NCBI GenBank assembly: GCA_038874435.1
Contig: JAVZCK010000007.1
Coordinates: 1-64,000, forward strand
Direction: 5' to 3'
Length of the DNA stretch: 64,000 bases
Source: Thermoplasmata archaeon
GTDB lineage: Archaea > Thermoplasmatota > Thermoplasmata > Lutacidiplasmatales > SKW197
The notes beneath the pieces were generated by a model. That model was not told the origin of the DNA and did not search any database. It saw only the letters and a list, made by a program, of their open reading frames with translations. Of the stretch, positions 8,886-18,700 are shown one piece after another. Both the position numbers and the translations under genes were made by a program. Position 1 is the first letter of the stretch. Each line of letters opens with the position of its first letter.

Positions 8886-9852
8886 TTTCCTCACTATCTA
8901 CCGCTCTATATCTATTAGGTTCAGGCTCATCAATAAGTCCTTTCTCAATTAGTGAAAGGGTGAGATTTTCGATTTTGTCCTGTTCCATCCCTGTAAGTTC
9001 CATCAGTTCCTCCATTACAACGCCGTCTTCTCTGTAGCTTTTTATCATTTCATACAAAGTTCGTTCCTCATCTTCAACTTCTGTTTCTATCTCGTCAATT
9101 CCACTATCAAATGAGTTTGCAATGGACTCTCTTTTCGTTTCTGGTAATTCAACATCTTCGCCGCAAACAATTTTCAGAGCATCAATTGCTAGTTCCCTGT
9201 ATCTTGCAACCCTTTCAGAATCAATTCCATAGTACTTCTTTGCTCTGAGCGCCGCCTCCGCCTCACTCCTTGTGTATCCAATTGCCATCAAATTCTCAAC
9301 GCTTTCAGGTTCCATCTTAGCCAACTCCTCAAGGCACTCAATCCGCCTGAGCAAAGATTTTGCTGCCTGAATAAGCCAGTAATGATGCATGTCCATCGTT
9401 GAGTCGCAGAGCACTTCTGGCCTAATTGAGATATAGAATCTCGTTTCATCTGGCTTGTAGGTTCTTATTTTTCCACAAAGAAATACAACCTTAGGCAGAG
9501 TGTCAGGGTCCATATTCTTCACATAATTCACAATCTCCGATCGGAAATTTGGTGTGAGCACATAGAACGTACCTAGGCTATCCGATACCTCTAACTTCCA
9601 CATCTCCTTTTCACCTATCCGTTCTGGAGCATACAGGAGTTTACCTACAACAAGAACCCGGTTCACTCGCAGGCCAGTTGGTGTGATTACATAGTTAGGA
9701 GTTTTACTCTGCTCTGAAAAGCTGGCACTCTCGGCACTGAGCGTTTCCCCTCCCTTCTCTTCCACTGTGGCTTCTTCTAGTTCAAAAGAAAAGATTCTGT
9801 AGGCAACCTCTCTGCGGGTTGCCTTCTTTATAACCCTCTGCTTGCTCTCCAT
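8869..9852 (-). CDS. RPA-associated protein (OB-fold plus winged helix, COG3390-like)
   Basis: About 327 residues. An OB-fold at roughly 45-150 (VNRVLVVGKLLYAPERIGEK and following) is joined through helices to a C-terminal winged helix near 265-315 (LYEMIKSYREDGVVMEELME). This is the RPA32-like layout of the archaeal RPA-associated proteins. It should pair with the large RPA subunit encoded just upstream to coat single-stranded DNA in replication and repair. The ATG at 9852 is preferred over a GTG at 9858: it follows GGAGGTG and lies 2 bases after the stop of the upstream gene. Pcc1 follows with an overlap. Confidence 0.85.
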   Translation of the reverse strand: MESKQRVIKKATRREVAYRIFSFELEEATVEEKGGETLSAESASFSEQSKTPNYVITPTGLRVNRVLVVGKLLYAPERIGEKEMWKLEVSDSLGTFYVLTPNFRSEIVNYVKNMDPDTLPKVVFLCGKIRTYKPDETRFYISIRPEVLCDSTMDMHHYWLIQAAKSLLRRIECLEELAKMEPESVENLMAIGYTRSEAEAALRAKKYYGIDSERVARYRELAIDALKIVCGEDVELPETKRESIANSFDSGIDEIETEVEDEERTLYEMIKSYREDGVVMEELMELTGMEQDKIENLTLSLIEKGLIDEPEPNRYRAVDSEENGEEF

Positions 9853-9854
9853 GT

Positions 9855-11174
9855 TCACACCTCCATTTCAGAAAGCAAGCTCTCTGCCTCAACTTTGCAG
9901 TCAATCTGGAGATTCTGGGCGTCCTTCACTATGAAAGTAGTTCCAAAATCTCCAGAGCTAACATTTCCCCTGAGTTGAAACGCTCTGCCAAGCAATCTCT
10001 CGTTCATCTCTAGGAGTGCAGGATTTACAACACCGTTTTTGCCAACAAGTGAGAGATAGTCCTCTATTCTCTTTCCGAGCAGTTTCTCACAGACCTCCAA
10101 CGGAAAGATTGCAATTATGGCACCAGTACCATCGTCTATAACTCCCTTTATGCGCAAATCAGTTTTGCTCTCCTTCACTTTCCCGTGGGTCTTACACATC
10201 CCTTTGTCTAGAACCATACCACATTCACTGCATCTGTATACTAGCCCAGAAGTTTCCTTCACTTCTATTAGAAAACCCTCTATCTGGACATTTGACATAA
10301 AACCTTCGCCCTCCTCATATATATCCTCTATCAATATTTCTCTGGGGGCTAGCAATTGGGTAGATGGGGGAAGTTTGGTACTTTCAACTCGCTCCACGGT
10401 TGTTTTTTCATCCAGCACAACAGAATGCATATCCTTCCATAACTTCTTGTAAGCACCATTTATCTTCACAACTTCATCCTCTTTTAGTCCGAAGTCCGCC
10501 CATGCAGTGAAACGGACATGGCCAGTTTCGTCAGCAATCACACCTGAATAAAGCACTTTCTCTGTATCTCCCACATTCACTGTCTTTTTCTCAACTGATA
10601 TGACCCTCACTGTGAGTGTTACTGGAAACTTCACTACTGGCAAGTCCTTTACCTTAACAGGTGTCCCAAGTCTAATGTTGGGTAGATGCTCATCAGTCAC
10701 AGTTGTTATCTCAGTTGCATCTGAAGTGTTAATCTGCGGCTCTCCCTGCCATTCTGTCGTATAAATATTTTTTAATGAAAGCACTGCACCCTTCACTATC
10801 AATCCCTGATGTTTCTCGGGGTTCCAGACAACAAAGTTAAGCTTCTTTGTGTTGTCGGATATCAAGCCCTTCAGCACCTTCTTTTCAGTTCCATTCCTCA
10901 TTTTGATGGTTTCATCATTCACGAAGAGGATGCGTCCTACCACTGACACATTTTTCATACCCTCTCTCAATTTAGAAAGTGGCACAGTTTCTCCTTCCAT
11001 TTCTCTGTGAGGTGCCAGTTTGTGAAGAACAACCTCTTTAATCTCATTTGGTTGGAGAGAAAGTTTCCCAACTATCTCGTTCACAGTCGCTTCTATTTGT
11101 TCTCGCGGCACATCTTTCATTTCTGGCATCCTGGCGATTTCATCAATCAAGGATGCGATTTTTTCTTTCTGCAT
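9855..11174 (-). CDS. Replication protein A large subunit (multi-OB-fold ssDNA-binding protein with zinc finger)
   Basis: 439 residues. A helical N-terminal part is followed by three OB-folds, at roughly 65-160, 165-265 and 280-420. The third carries a zinc finger (YRCSECG, then CKTHGK, about residues 313-337), as in euryarchaeal RPA. It binds single-stranded DNA during replication, recombination and repair. The ATG at 11174 is chosen because GAGGTG stands 6 bases before it; the in-frame GTG at 11183 is inside that site. It is the first gene of a three-gene operon with the RPA-associated protein and Pcc1. Confidence 0.92.
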   Translation of the reverse strand: MQKEKIASLIDEIARMPEMKDVPREQIEATVNEIVGKLSLQPNEIKEVVLHKLAPHREMEGETVPLSKLREGMKNVSVVGRILFVNDETIKMRNGTEKKVLKGLISDNTKKLNFVVWNPEKHQGLIVKGAVLSLKNIYTTEWQGEPQINTSDATEITTVTDEHLPNIRLGTPVKVKDLPVVKFPVTLTVRVISVEKKTVNVGDTEKVLYSGVIADETGHVRFTAWADFGLKEDEVVKINGAYKKLWKDMHSVVLDEKTTVERVESTKLPPSTQLLAPREILIEDIYEEGEGFMSNVQIEGFLIEVKETSGLVYRCSECGMVLDKGMCKTHGKVKESKTDLRIKGVIDDGTGAIIAIFPLEVCEKLLGKRIEDYLSLVGKNGVVNPALLEMNERLLGRAFQLRGNVSSGDFGTTFIVKDAQNLQIDCKVEAESLLSEMEV

Positions 11175-11220
11175 CGATTTCACCTCGTGCCTTTCGGCGG
11201 AGAGAGGATTTGCAGGGGTG

Positions 11221-11230
11221 CATATATAGT
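11221..11230 (-). promoter_or_regulatory. TATA box of the RPA-Pcc1 operon
   Basis: On the minus strand the element reads ACTATATATG, about 51 bases before the RPA start. It predicts a leader of about 25 bases that contains the GAGGTG ribosome-binding site. The divergent promoter of the 11303 gene lies 45 bases away. Confidence 0.6.
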
Positions 11231-11273
11231 TTTAGGGAAGGGGTGAGTGAAAGTGCTTGCAAATAGAGCGAGG

Positions 11274-11282
11274 TTAATATAT
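11274..11282 (+). promoter_or_regulatory. TATA box of the surface-protein gene at 11303
   Basis: TTAATATAT is centred 25 bases before the ATG at 11303, with no ribosome-binding site between them. A leaderless start at that ATG is therefore likely. Confidence 0.6.
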
Positions 11283-11302
11283 CCCTTTGGCTATTGAGAA
11301 TC

Positions 11303-13066
11303 ATGAAGAGTGAAAGTGCTCCTGTAAGTGTTTTGCTCCTCATTCATCTAGTCTTAATACTCTTGCTCATTTCTCTACCTTTGCCTGCCAGTGAAATACA
11401 TATCAAACCCTCTGCAACAGTACTCGAAGGTCATGTGGTCAACGCCACGTCTCTTGTGCCCATTCCAACTGCAAAGATACATGTGTACCCCGGAAATCTG
11501 AGTGCAGAAACCGACCTCAACGGTTCCTTCTCCCTCGTTCTCTCATCTCCTGGAAATTACACAGTGAATGCAAGTGCAGATGGCTACATTTCATCCGAGG
11601 AAACAATTTATTGTGCGGAAAATCAAAACACACACATAGACATACTTCTATTTCCGCTCGGGACCTCATTTGAGAACGGTACAATATATGGATATGTGGT
11701 TGATGGAATGACTGGACTGCCTGTGAAATCTGCAAATATTTCAATAACACCAGGAAATCTTTCCACAAACACGGATTCCAATGGATTCTATTCTGTTTCT
11801 GCAAGAGGCAGTACATACTACACAATTACTGCAAATGCTACTGGGTACTACAACGCCTCAACATTCGTGTTTCTAGGGCCTAACAGTTCCACGAATGCAT
11901 CATTCTACATGACCCCTCTAGAGGAGAAGTATGGATGGATCTTTGGCTACATATATGATGGTGCTAACAGTACAAGAATTGCAGGTGCAGAGGTGAAAGT
12001 GTTTCCAGGAAGCAATACCACTCTTTCAGATTCTCAAGGTTACTATAACTTTACTGTCGTGGGTGGAGTAACTTACACTGTGCAAGCGATTGCGGAGGGA
12101 TATCAAACGGGAAGCAAAAGTGTGCATGTAGAGGCATCTAATGGTGTCCGCATAGATGTTCCATTAATGCCAGTTTCAATCGCCTCTGCTAGGGTTTATG
12201 GATATGTTTACAACACATATACAAATGAACCGTTGCAATCTGCAATAATTGTAGCTACACCTGGAAACTTATCTGCGGTCACAAATTCTAGTGGATATTA
12301 CTATTTGGAACTGATACCTGGAGTGAACTACACAATAAAGTGCACCGCTGAGAGTTATCAAGAGAACTACACATTCGCAACCCTCTCACCCAATGAAGAG
12401 AGGCAAATTGACTTTTATATGAAGCCCGAATATGAGAAGGGGAGGGTGTATGGAAAGGTGCTGGATATAACAAACCAAACTCCATTAGCTGGAGCCATCG
12501 TAGTTATTGAGGTAGAAGGATTAACTACCTACACGAATCTAGCAGGAGAATACGAATTTCTTCTCAGAAAGGGACTCGACTATAGAATTTCAGTTAGTTG
12601 TGAAAATTACACTTCCCAGACCACCACATTCACACTAAACGAAACCGAATTCCGGTTAGATTTTTATATGTATCCAAGAATATACAACCTTACTGTCAAC
12701 ATTACTGGTGTGGTGCGTGATGCGGCTGGTAACCCCATTGAAAATGCTGAAGTAATTCTTCGTTCCATGGATGGAAAATTGCTTAGAACTAATTACACAG
12801 ATTCTAGCGGAAATTTTCGTTTCTCAAATCTTCCAGTGCTTTTGAATTATTCCATTACCGTTTCTGCCGATGGATATATCGAAAAGAGAATTCTAATTAA
12901 AAATGAAAATTTTACTTCTGACACTTACTCCATACCTCCAGCCCTCACGAAACTAGACCGGATACAGACCGAAAAATCAGATTATATGCCATTTGTGATC
13001 GCCAGTGTTCTAGTTACGGCTGTGGTATCCGCATTTGCAGTTCTATATTATGCTATGCGAAGATGA
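11303..13066 (+). CDS. Membrane-anchored surface protein of six carboxypeptidase-regulatory-like repeats
   Basis: 587 residues. An N-terminal hydrophobic export signal (about 9-28) is followed by six repeats of about 80-85 residues. Each has the CarboxypepD_reg-like form: (I/V)xGxV, then P(I/V)xxAxVxV, a TDxxGxYxF turn, and a final YxVxAxAxGY. A C-terminal span (about 562-584) ends in MRR, leaving the repeats outside. There are many potential N-glycosylation sites (NxS/T). No catalytic motif is seen, so a structural or adhesive role is inferred. The ATG at 11303 is preferred over a TTG at 11294 because of the TATA spacing. It opens a run of surface genes up to 28232 and resembles the protein at 59567-61405. 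Confidence 0.82.
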   Translation: MKSESAPVSVLLLIHLVLILLLISLPLPASEIHIKPSATVLEGHVVNATSLVPIPTAKIHVYPGNLSAETDLNGSFSLVLSSPGNYTVNASADGYISSEETIYCAENQNTHIDILLFPLGTSFENGTIYGYVVDGMTGLPVKSANISITPGNLSTNTDSNGFYSVSARGSTYYTITANATGYYNASTFVFLGPNSSTNASFYMTPLEEKYGWIFGYIYDGANSTRIAGAEVKVFPGSNTTLSDSQGYYNFTVVGGVTYTVQAIAEGYQTGSKSVHVEASNGVRIDVPLMPVSIASARVYGYVYNTYTNEPLQSAIIVATPGNLSAVTNSSGYYYLELIPGVNYTIKCTAESYQENYTFATLSPNEERQIDFYMKPEYEKGRVYGKVLDITNQTPLAGAIVVIEVEGLTTYTNLAGEYEFLLRKGLDYRISVSCENYTSQTTTFTLNETEFRLDFYMYPRIYNLTVNITGVVRDAAGNPIENAEVILRSMDGKLLRTNYTDSSGNFRFSNLPVLLNYSITVSADGYIEKRILIKNENFTSDTYSIPPALTKLDRIQTEKSDYMPFVIASVLVTAVVSAFAVLYYAMRR

Positions 13067-13192
13067 TGAGATATACCCCATCTTATGGTTATCCGCTCAT
13101 CACTCAGCACTGCATCAGCGTTAACGGATAGCATGGCCTGATGGGGCAGGATAATAACTTCAATCCTGTATTTATGCTTTGGGCTAATCTGC
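13067..13192. other. Convergent-gene spacer with nested inverted repeats
   Basis: CCCCATC (13076-13082) pairs with GATGGGG (13140-13146). Inside it, TTATCCG (13089-13095) pairs with CGGATAG (13125-13131, one wobble pair). The structure sits between two convergent genes, so it could stop or protect both transcripts. No T-run follows on either strand. Confidence 0.45.
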
Positions 13193-15604
13193 TCATTTTC
13201 TTCGTTGGATTGCGTTGATGTACAGCCCAGAAATTGTAGAGGAGAGGAAGAAAATAATCAGGAGAAGCCCATAGAGATAAAACGGAACTTCTGGCTCTGG
13301 ATGTTCGCATTCAATGCTTGTTGTGGTGCGCACCTTCAGTTGCTCAGAAATACTCTTCTGTCCAAAATTATCTACTAACACTATTCGAACATAGTAGTCC
13401 ACATCAGGAGTTAGACCATAAATTACATAGGCAGTTTCTCCTTGGGTATATATTGTGTGAAGCAATGTCTTTTCAGAAGGTGTGAAATTCTTTTCGAGCG
13501 AGAGATGAACTTCAAGACGGGAGAAATAGCTGTAATCCGTTGCAGGAAAATAAATTTTTACAGAAGTAACATTCAATATCTCATATTTTGTAATTGAAAC
13601 TCCGGGAATTACCGGCAGATATGTGCTATTGGAAACAATGTTTGATTGTGCAGACTGCCAGAATGTGTTGTATACAACTATTCCAAAGTAAAATGAAGTA
13701 TTCATCTCCTCGAATTTCATTGTGAAGCTGGAAATAGATGAATCGTAAATTACAGTGGCAAGTGAGCACGTATCAAAAGTGGTGTTCTCCATTTTAGAAA
13801 CATACACCTCCATTTTCTCAAAAAAGTTATTTGATGGTTTTTGCCATCTGATCGTAATTTCATCTACATTCGCCACGGCATCTAATATCTCAGGACGGGT
13901 GAGAACTGTAATGACCTGGGAATCCGCTTGGTCTCCATAGAAACCGATGCTCCGCACAAATACAAAGTACGTAGTGCTAGCATTAAGAGAATCGAAAGTG
14001 TAGGATGTTGTAGTATTCTCCAACTCTAGGATTATCTCGTCGCTGAAATCTGAATTGGTTGAGAAATGCACTTCGAAGTTCTTACAGTGTTTTTGCTCCC
14101 ATGAAAGAGAGAAACTATCAGATCCCACATTAGAAACTGTAGCATTCACTTGTTCAACAGGTGCGGGTGTTTCCCAGGAAGCGAAGTTAGAGTATATGGT
14201 CTCGTTTGTTATGAATCTTACAACTATGAGAAACCAAAACATTTTCCCAAGTTCAAGGTTTTCTATGCATTCCATCGTTTGCTCGTTATCGTAAATTGTT
14301 GCATACAGTGTTACTAGGGACGGTGTGAAGTTACTTCCAGTATAATAATGAATTTCATACCATGCAAACTCTTCATCGTAACAAGGAGACCAGCAGAGTG
14401 TAATTGAGGTTTGTGTCGTATTAATAATACTCAAAAATATGGGTTCCTTGTGAATTGTATATATTTTATAATGTAAAAGGCCATTTTCGATAACTAGTAG
14501 GTGCAACGTGTGTAGTTCTGCAAAAACACCACATATCTTGCCAGATGAAACAGAAACAATAGAGGCAAGTTCATCGCCCACAATCCTTCCTACTTTTCCA
14601 GTCAGATTACCTAAAAAGTTGCCTTCACTCCATGAGATATAGAATGTTTTTGTGCCTGAGGGGGCAATGTATACTCTCGGATTAGAAGGGCTATCCGTCA
14701 GGGAACTCGTGTTGAATGTGGAGAGCACAAGGGTTTCTATTTCTCCGATGCTTCCATTTGATGCAATCTCTCCGGTCCCTATCACTGCATTCATGTCCTG
14801 TCCTATTATGCCAAAAAATCCAATATAGCACTTGTTGTTTACAAACCTAGCATTTACCTCAGATGCAAGTGTAAAGCGTACACTTAGTTTTTCATGATGC
14901 CAAACAGTCCCATTCGAATAATAGTGTTCAACTGAAGAGAGATTTGCAAGCATCACATGGGAATTACCGTAAATGTCATACCAACAAATTGGATTTCTGA
15001 AACTTTGAGCATTTAAAGGAAGTGTATCTAACACCTCAACATTTAAACTCCCATTTTCGTCTCTATTAGCAACAACGAGATTTGCACTATCAGTTTGGTT
15101 TCCACATAGAAAAACTATCATCAACTTTTTTCCAAATGATGCGAGTGTGGGTGGGTTGTAGTAGTCAGCAATATTTTCTATTCTACAGATGCCTGTAAGA
15201 TTCTCGCCCTCAAACATGGATAAGACGATTGCTCCTTTTTCAGCCCAGCATACATAAATTGAATTGTTGTGAAAGGAAATAGCCGGTGCGAAGGTTCCTT
15301 CCGTTATATTTACTTGTTCCACAACACCCGCAGAAAAATTCTTGATAGCATTCAATGATATATCCACCTGCGTAACTCTAATGCAGGCACTGCCATTCGT
15401 GTCTACTATTGTATAGACATGGCACACACAATTGCCATATCCATAAAGAGATGGGAAATCCATTTCACCCGCAATGGAGAGTACAAAATCTTGGCTTTCT
15501 TCATAACCTCTTACAATGTTAGGAGTATCGGCATCTATGACACTAACAGCTACGGAGACCAGCATCGCCACAATTCCCAGATGCCACAAATTGCTCCACT
15601 TCAT
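13193..15604 (-). CDS. Membrane-anchored surface protein with fibronectin type III domains
   Basis: 803 residues. A signal peptide lies at about 6-25. An N-terminal half (about 30-385) has short beta-rich repeats that could form a propeller, but I cannot assign it to a family. From about 388 to 760 there are four fibronectin type III-like units, recognisable by WxxP or SWE openings and endings such as LNASTTYFVFVRS and LTPDVDYYVRIVLVD. A single C-terminal span (about 775-797) ends in RRK. No enzyme motif is visible. It is convergent with the 11303 gene and divergent from the subtilase at 15785. A weak AT element about 26 bases before the ATG suggests a leaderless start. Confidence 0.8.
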   Translation of the reverse strand: MKWSNLWHLGIVAMLVSVAVSVIDADTPNIVRGYEESQDFVLSIAGEMDFPSLYGYGNCVCHVYTIVDTNGSACIRVTQVDISLNAIKNFSAGVVEQVNITEGTFAPAISFHNNSIYVCWAEKGAIVLSMFEGENLTGICRIENIADYYNPPTLASFGKKLMIVFLCGNQTDSANLVVANRDENGSLNVEVLDTLPLNAQSFRNPICWYDIYGNSHVMLANLSSVEHYYSNGTVWHHEKLSVRFTLASEVNARFVNNKCYIGFFGIIGQDMNAVIGTGEIASNGSIGEIETLVLSTFNTSSLTDSPSNPRVYIAPSGTKTFYISWSEGNFLGNLTGKVGRIVGDELASIVSVSSGKICGVFAELHTLHLLVIENGLLHYKIYTIHKEPIFLSIINTTQTSITLCWSPCYDEEFAWYEIHYYTGSNFTPSLVTLYATIYDNEQTMECIENLELGKMFWFLIVVRFITNETIYSNFASWETPAPVEQVNATVSNVGSDSFSLSWEQKHCKNFEVHFSTNSDFSDEIILELENTTTSYTFDSLNASTTYFVFVRSIGFYGDQADSQVITVLTRPEILDAVANVDEITIRWQKPSNNFFEKMEVYVSKMENTTFDTCSLATVIYDSSISSFTMKFEEMNTSFYFGIVVYNTFWQSAQSNIVSNSTYLPVIPGVSITKYEILNVTSVKIYFPATDYSYFSRLEVHLSLEKNFTPSEKTLLHTIYTQGETAYVIYGLTPDVDYYVRIVLVDNFGQKSISEQLKVRTTTSIECEHPEPEVPFYLYGLLLIIFFLSSTISGLYINAIQRRK

Positions 15605-15729
15605 GAGAGGGAGATGGTCTTCTGCTTATTATTGTTTTTGTTTTCGAGAAATAGAGTGGTATTCAGCTTTCATTCAGAATAAGCGATTAGAACACCAGGA
15701 AAACCTGCGAAAAACGCAAAACCCCAATG

Positions 15730-15739
15730 TATTTATATT
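15730..15739 (+). promoter_or_regulatory. TATA box of the large subtilase gene
   Basis: TATTTATATT lies about 50 bases before the ATG at 15785. Initiation near 15760 would give a leader of about 25 bases that includes GCGGAGGG as ribosome-binding site. Confidence 0.5.
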
Positions 15740-15784
15740 GGTGCCCCTATGTAGGCAGAGAAAAAATAAGCGGAGGGCATATAA

Positions 15785-18700
15785 ATGAATATAGAAAGAA
15801 TGCAGAAAATATTTGGGCTCGGATTAGCGGCTGTGATTCTGATATCTGGGTTTGTACTTCTCGCAAGCCCTGGAAGCGGAGAAATCCCTGAAAAGCAAAC
15901 ATTCGTAGTGTGGTTACCTGTAAAGGGAACAAATTCTAATCAGTGGCTGGAGATTGTAGAGGACTATGGAGAAATGAAAATTGTAAAGATAAGCCAGAAA
16001 GAGAAAGCAATTCTTGAAGCGGAGGGTGCAGTGCTTGTTGATATTTCATACATGAAGTACATTGGTCTTGATACTGGCACATTTGACCCTGTGCTTGCTT
16101 GTAAATCAGGAGAACTTAAGGGAAAATATTTTCTCTGGCAGTTTGACAGAATGCCGAAGACCGATGATGTTACCAGATTGACTTCTATGGGTATCAAAGT
16201 GGTGATGTATCTCCCCTACAATACCTATCTTGTTTTTGGAGATGTAAATGCACTAAAGGATACAGCAGCACTCCTTAGGCCGAGATGGGTAGGAAACTAT
16301 GAAGCCGAATACAAAGTACATCCATCACTCCTTTCCAAGAGTGGAAAGTACACTGTGACAATTCAGATTTATCCTGATGAAAACCTGAAAAACACGCTTA
16401 AGGAAATCTCGGGCTATGCAGAAAATGTGATTGCAAGTTATGAAAAGAGAGGTTTCTGGGTTGTGAAGGCAGAAATTTCACACATGGTGTTGAGGAAGAT
16501 TGTATCCATAGAGAATGTGCTCTGGGTTGAACCATTTGTCATTCCACAGCTTTCAGACGAAATAGGTGTTGAAATCCACAGTGGAGCTTACTCAGGAGCA
16601 GGTGGCTACATTCAATCACTTGGCTGGCAGGGAGAGGGCGTGGTAGTGGGACTTGCAGATACTGGCCTTGACGATGGAAATTTGGACACAATGCATCCAG
16701 ACCTCTATGGAAGAGTGGTTGGACTGATAGATTATACTGAAACTTATACTGGTGATGGAATTGCAGAGGATGCTTATGGCCATGGAACCCATTGTGCGGG
16801 TATTATTGCAGGCAATGCAGCAACTGGTATGACAGATGAAAACGGGTATCTCTATGGTTATGGCGTTGCTCCAAAAGCCAGTGTGATGATGCAGAGATTG
16901 TTCGATGACTATGGATACTGGGGCTATTCTTACCCTGTTTCTGTGATGACAAGTGCTGCAGCGAACTACAGCGTGAAAATCCATAGCAATTCCTGGGGTG
17001 CTGCAGTTGCTGGTGACTATGACGACTATTCTCAGGATTTTGATTGGGCTGTGAGAGATGCAAATCCATACAACGCCGGGAAGGAACAAATTACCTATGT
17101 GTTCGCAGCAGGAAATGCTGGTCCAGGCACCCAAACTGTAGGAAGCCCCGGCACAGCAAAAAATGTTCTGACAGTTGCGGCTTCGGAAATTTATAGACCT
17201 AACCTCGGCAGTTATGCAGACAATCCTGAAGAAATTGCTGACTTCAGTTCACGCGGACCCACTGCAGATGGAAGATGGAAACCAGAAATTACAGGCGTTG
17301 GTACATGGGTTGCCTCTGCCCTCTCCTCTTCTGCCTCACCCGGCTGGGGCTGGGGAAACATAAATGAGTACTATGAATGGTGTGGAGGCACAAGTATGGC
17401 TACTCCACATGTTGCAGGTGGCGCGGTTCTTTTCTTCGAATACTACTCAAAGACCTATGGTAAGGAACCTTCTCCTGCCCTTGTAAAAGCGGCATTGATA
17501 AACGGTGCAGATGATATGCTCGGTGGGCCAAATGGTGGAAGTGCACCTGTGCCCAATAAGGATGAGGGCTGGGGCAGAATGAACCTTACAAAGGTAATTC
17601 AGCCGGACTTGGGTGTGGTCTATGTAGATGGTGGCTATAACCTAGAAACAGGTGAGCTATATGAAAAGGATGTGAGGGTTATTGATGCGAGCAAACCACT
17701 GAAAGTGACAATGAGTTATCTGGACATACCTGGGGCCATCTCAGCAAATCCTGCGCTCGTAAATGACCTTAACCTAATTGTAATTGCACCCGACAACACA
17801 ATCTACTATGGCAATGTATTTGCAAATGGCTGGAGCATGCCATCGATGGGAATACCCGATGCCAAAAACAACCTTGAAAATGTGTTTATTGAGCATCCAA
17901 TGCCTGGTACATATAGGGTTATTATTTCTGCTTTGAATGTTCCGCAGGATGCAGTTAACGAAACGCCTGAGGTTGACCAGGACTTTGCGCTTGTGATAAG
18001 TGGGAACATTGAGGCAGAGCATCCAGGTACAATTTTGTTACACAAGGAATACTACATGCCTAGCGAGAACGTGACGATTACTGTGATGGATGCAGACCTT
18101 AACACAAATCCTGGTTCTGCAGAAACTGTGAGTGTTAAAATAGAGAGTGAACTTGAACCCTATGGCGAAACGGTGTTGCTAACTGAAACGGGCATAAACA
18201 CAGGTAAATTTTCAGGAGTGATACATCTTAAAATGGCCAATCCATCTCCAGGTGATGGCTACCTGGAGGTAAAGGCACAGGACAACATTACCGCAAGATA
18301 CATAGATTTATCACCACTGGGCGAAAGAACTGCAACAGCTGTTGTGGATGGAATTTCACCAGAAATCTGGGGTGTGAGTGTAACCTCCATTGCTTCAAAG
18401 AAAGCCACAATTGAATGGATGACTGATGAGCCAGCTACAAGCGTGGTCTACTACTGGGAAGAGGGAAACCCTGTTCCGATGAAAACAGTTGGCAGGGATA
18501 GGAGAGACATGAGAAGCAATGCTGTCTCATTAGTTGAAGCCAAGGTAATTCCTAACAAGGATAAAACAGTGCTCAGAAACGAAATGGGAATTGAAGTCGA
18601 ACCGCAGGCTACCAGTGTTATCAACATGCCCGGTTATGTAACCCACCACATCGTGGAAATCAAGAACCTGAAGCCAGAGACCAAGTACTTCTTCTATGTT

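Noticed and set aside
13060-13146. C/D box small RNA suggested by ATGATGA (plus) and CTGA followed by GTGATGA (minus)
   Set aside because: On neither strand do C, D', C' and D boxes occur with the usual 10-13 base guide spacing.
16616-17134. 172-codon minus-strand frame
   Set aside because: Antisense to the catalytic domain of the subtilase, where the plus strand has the complete catalytic triad.
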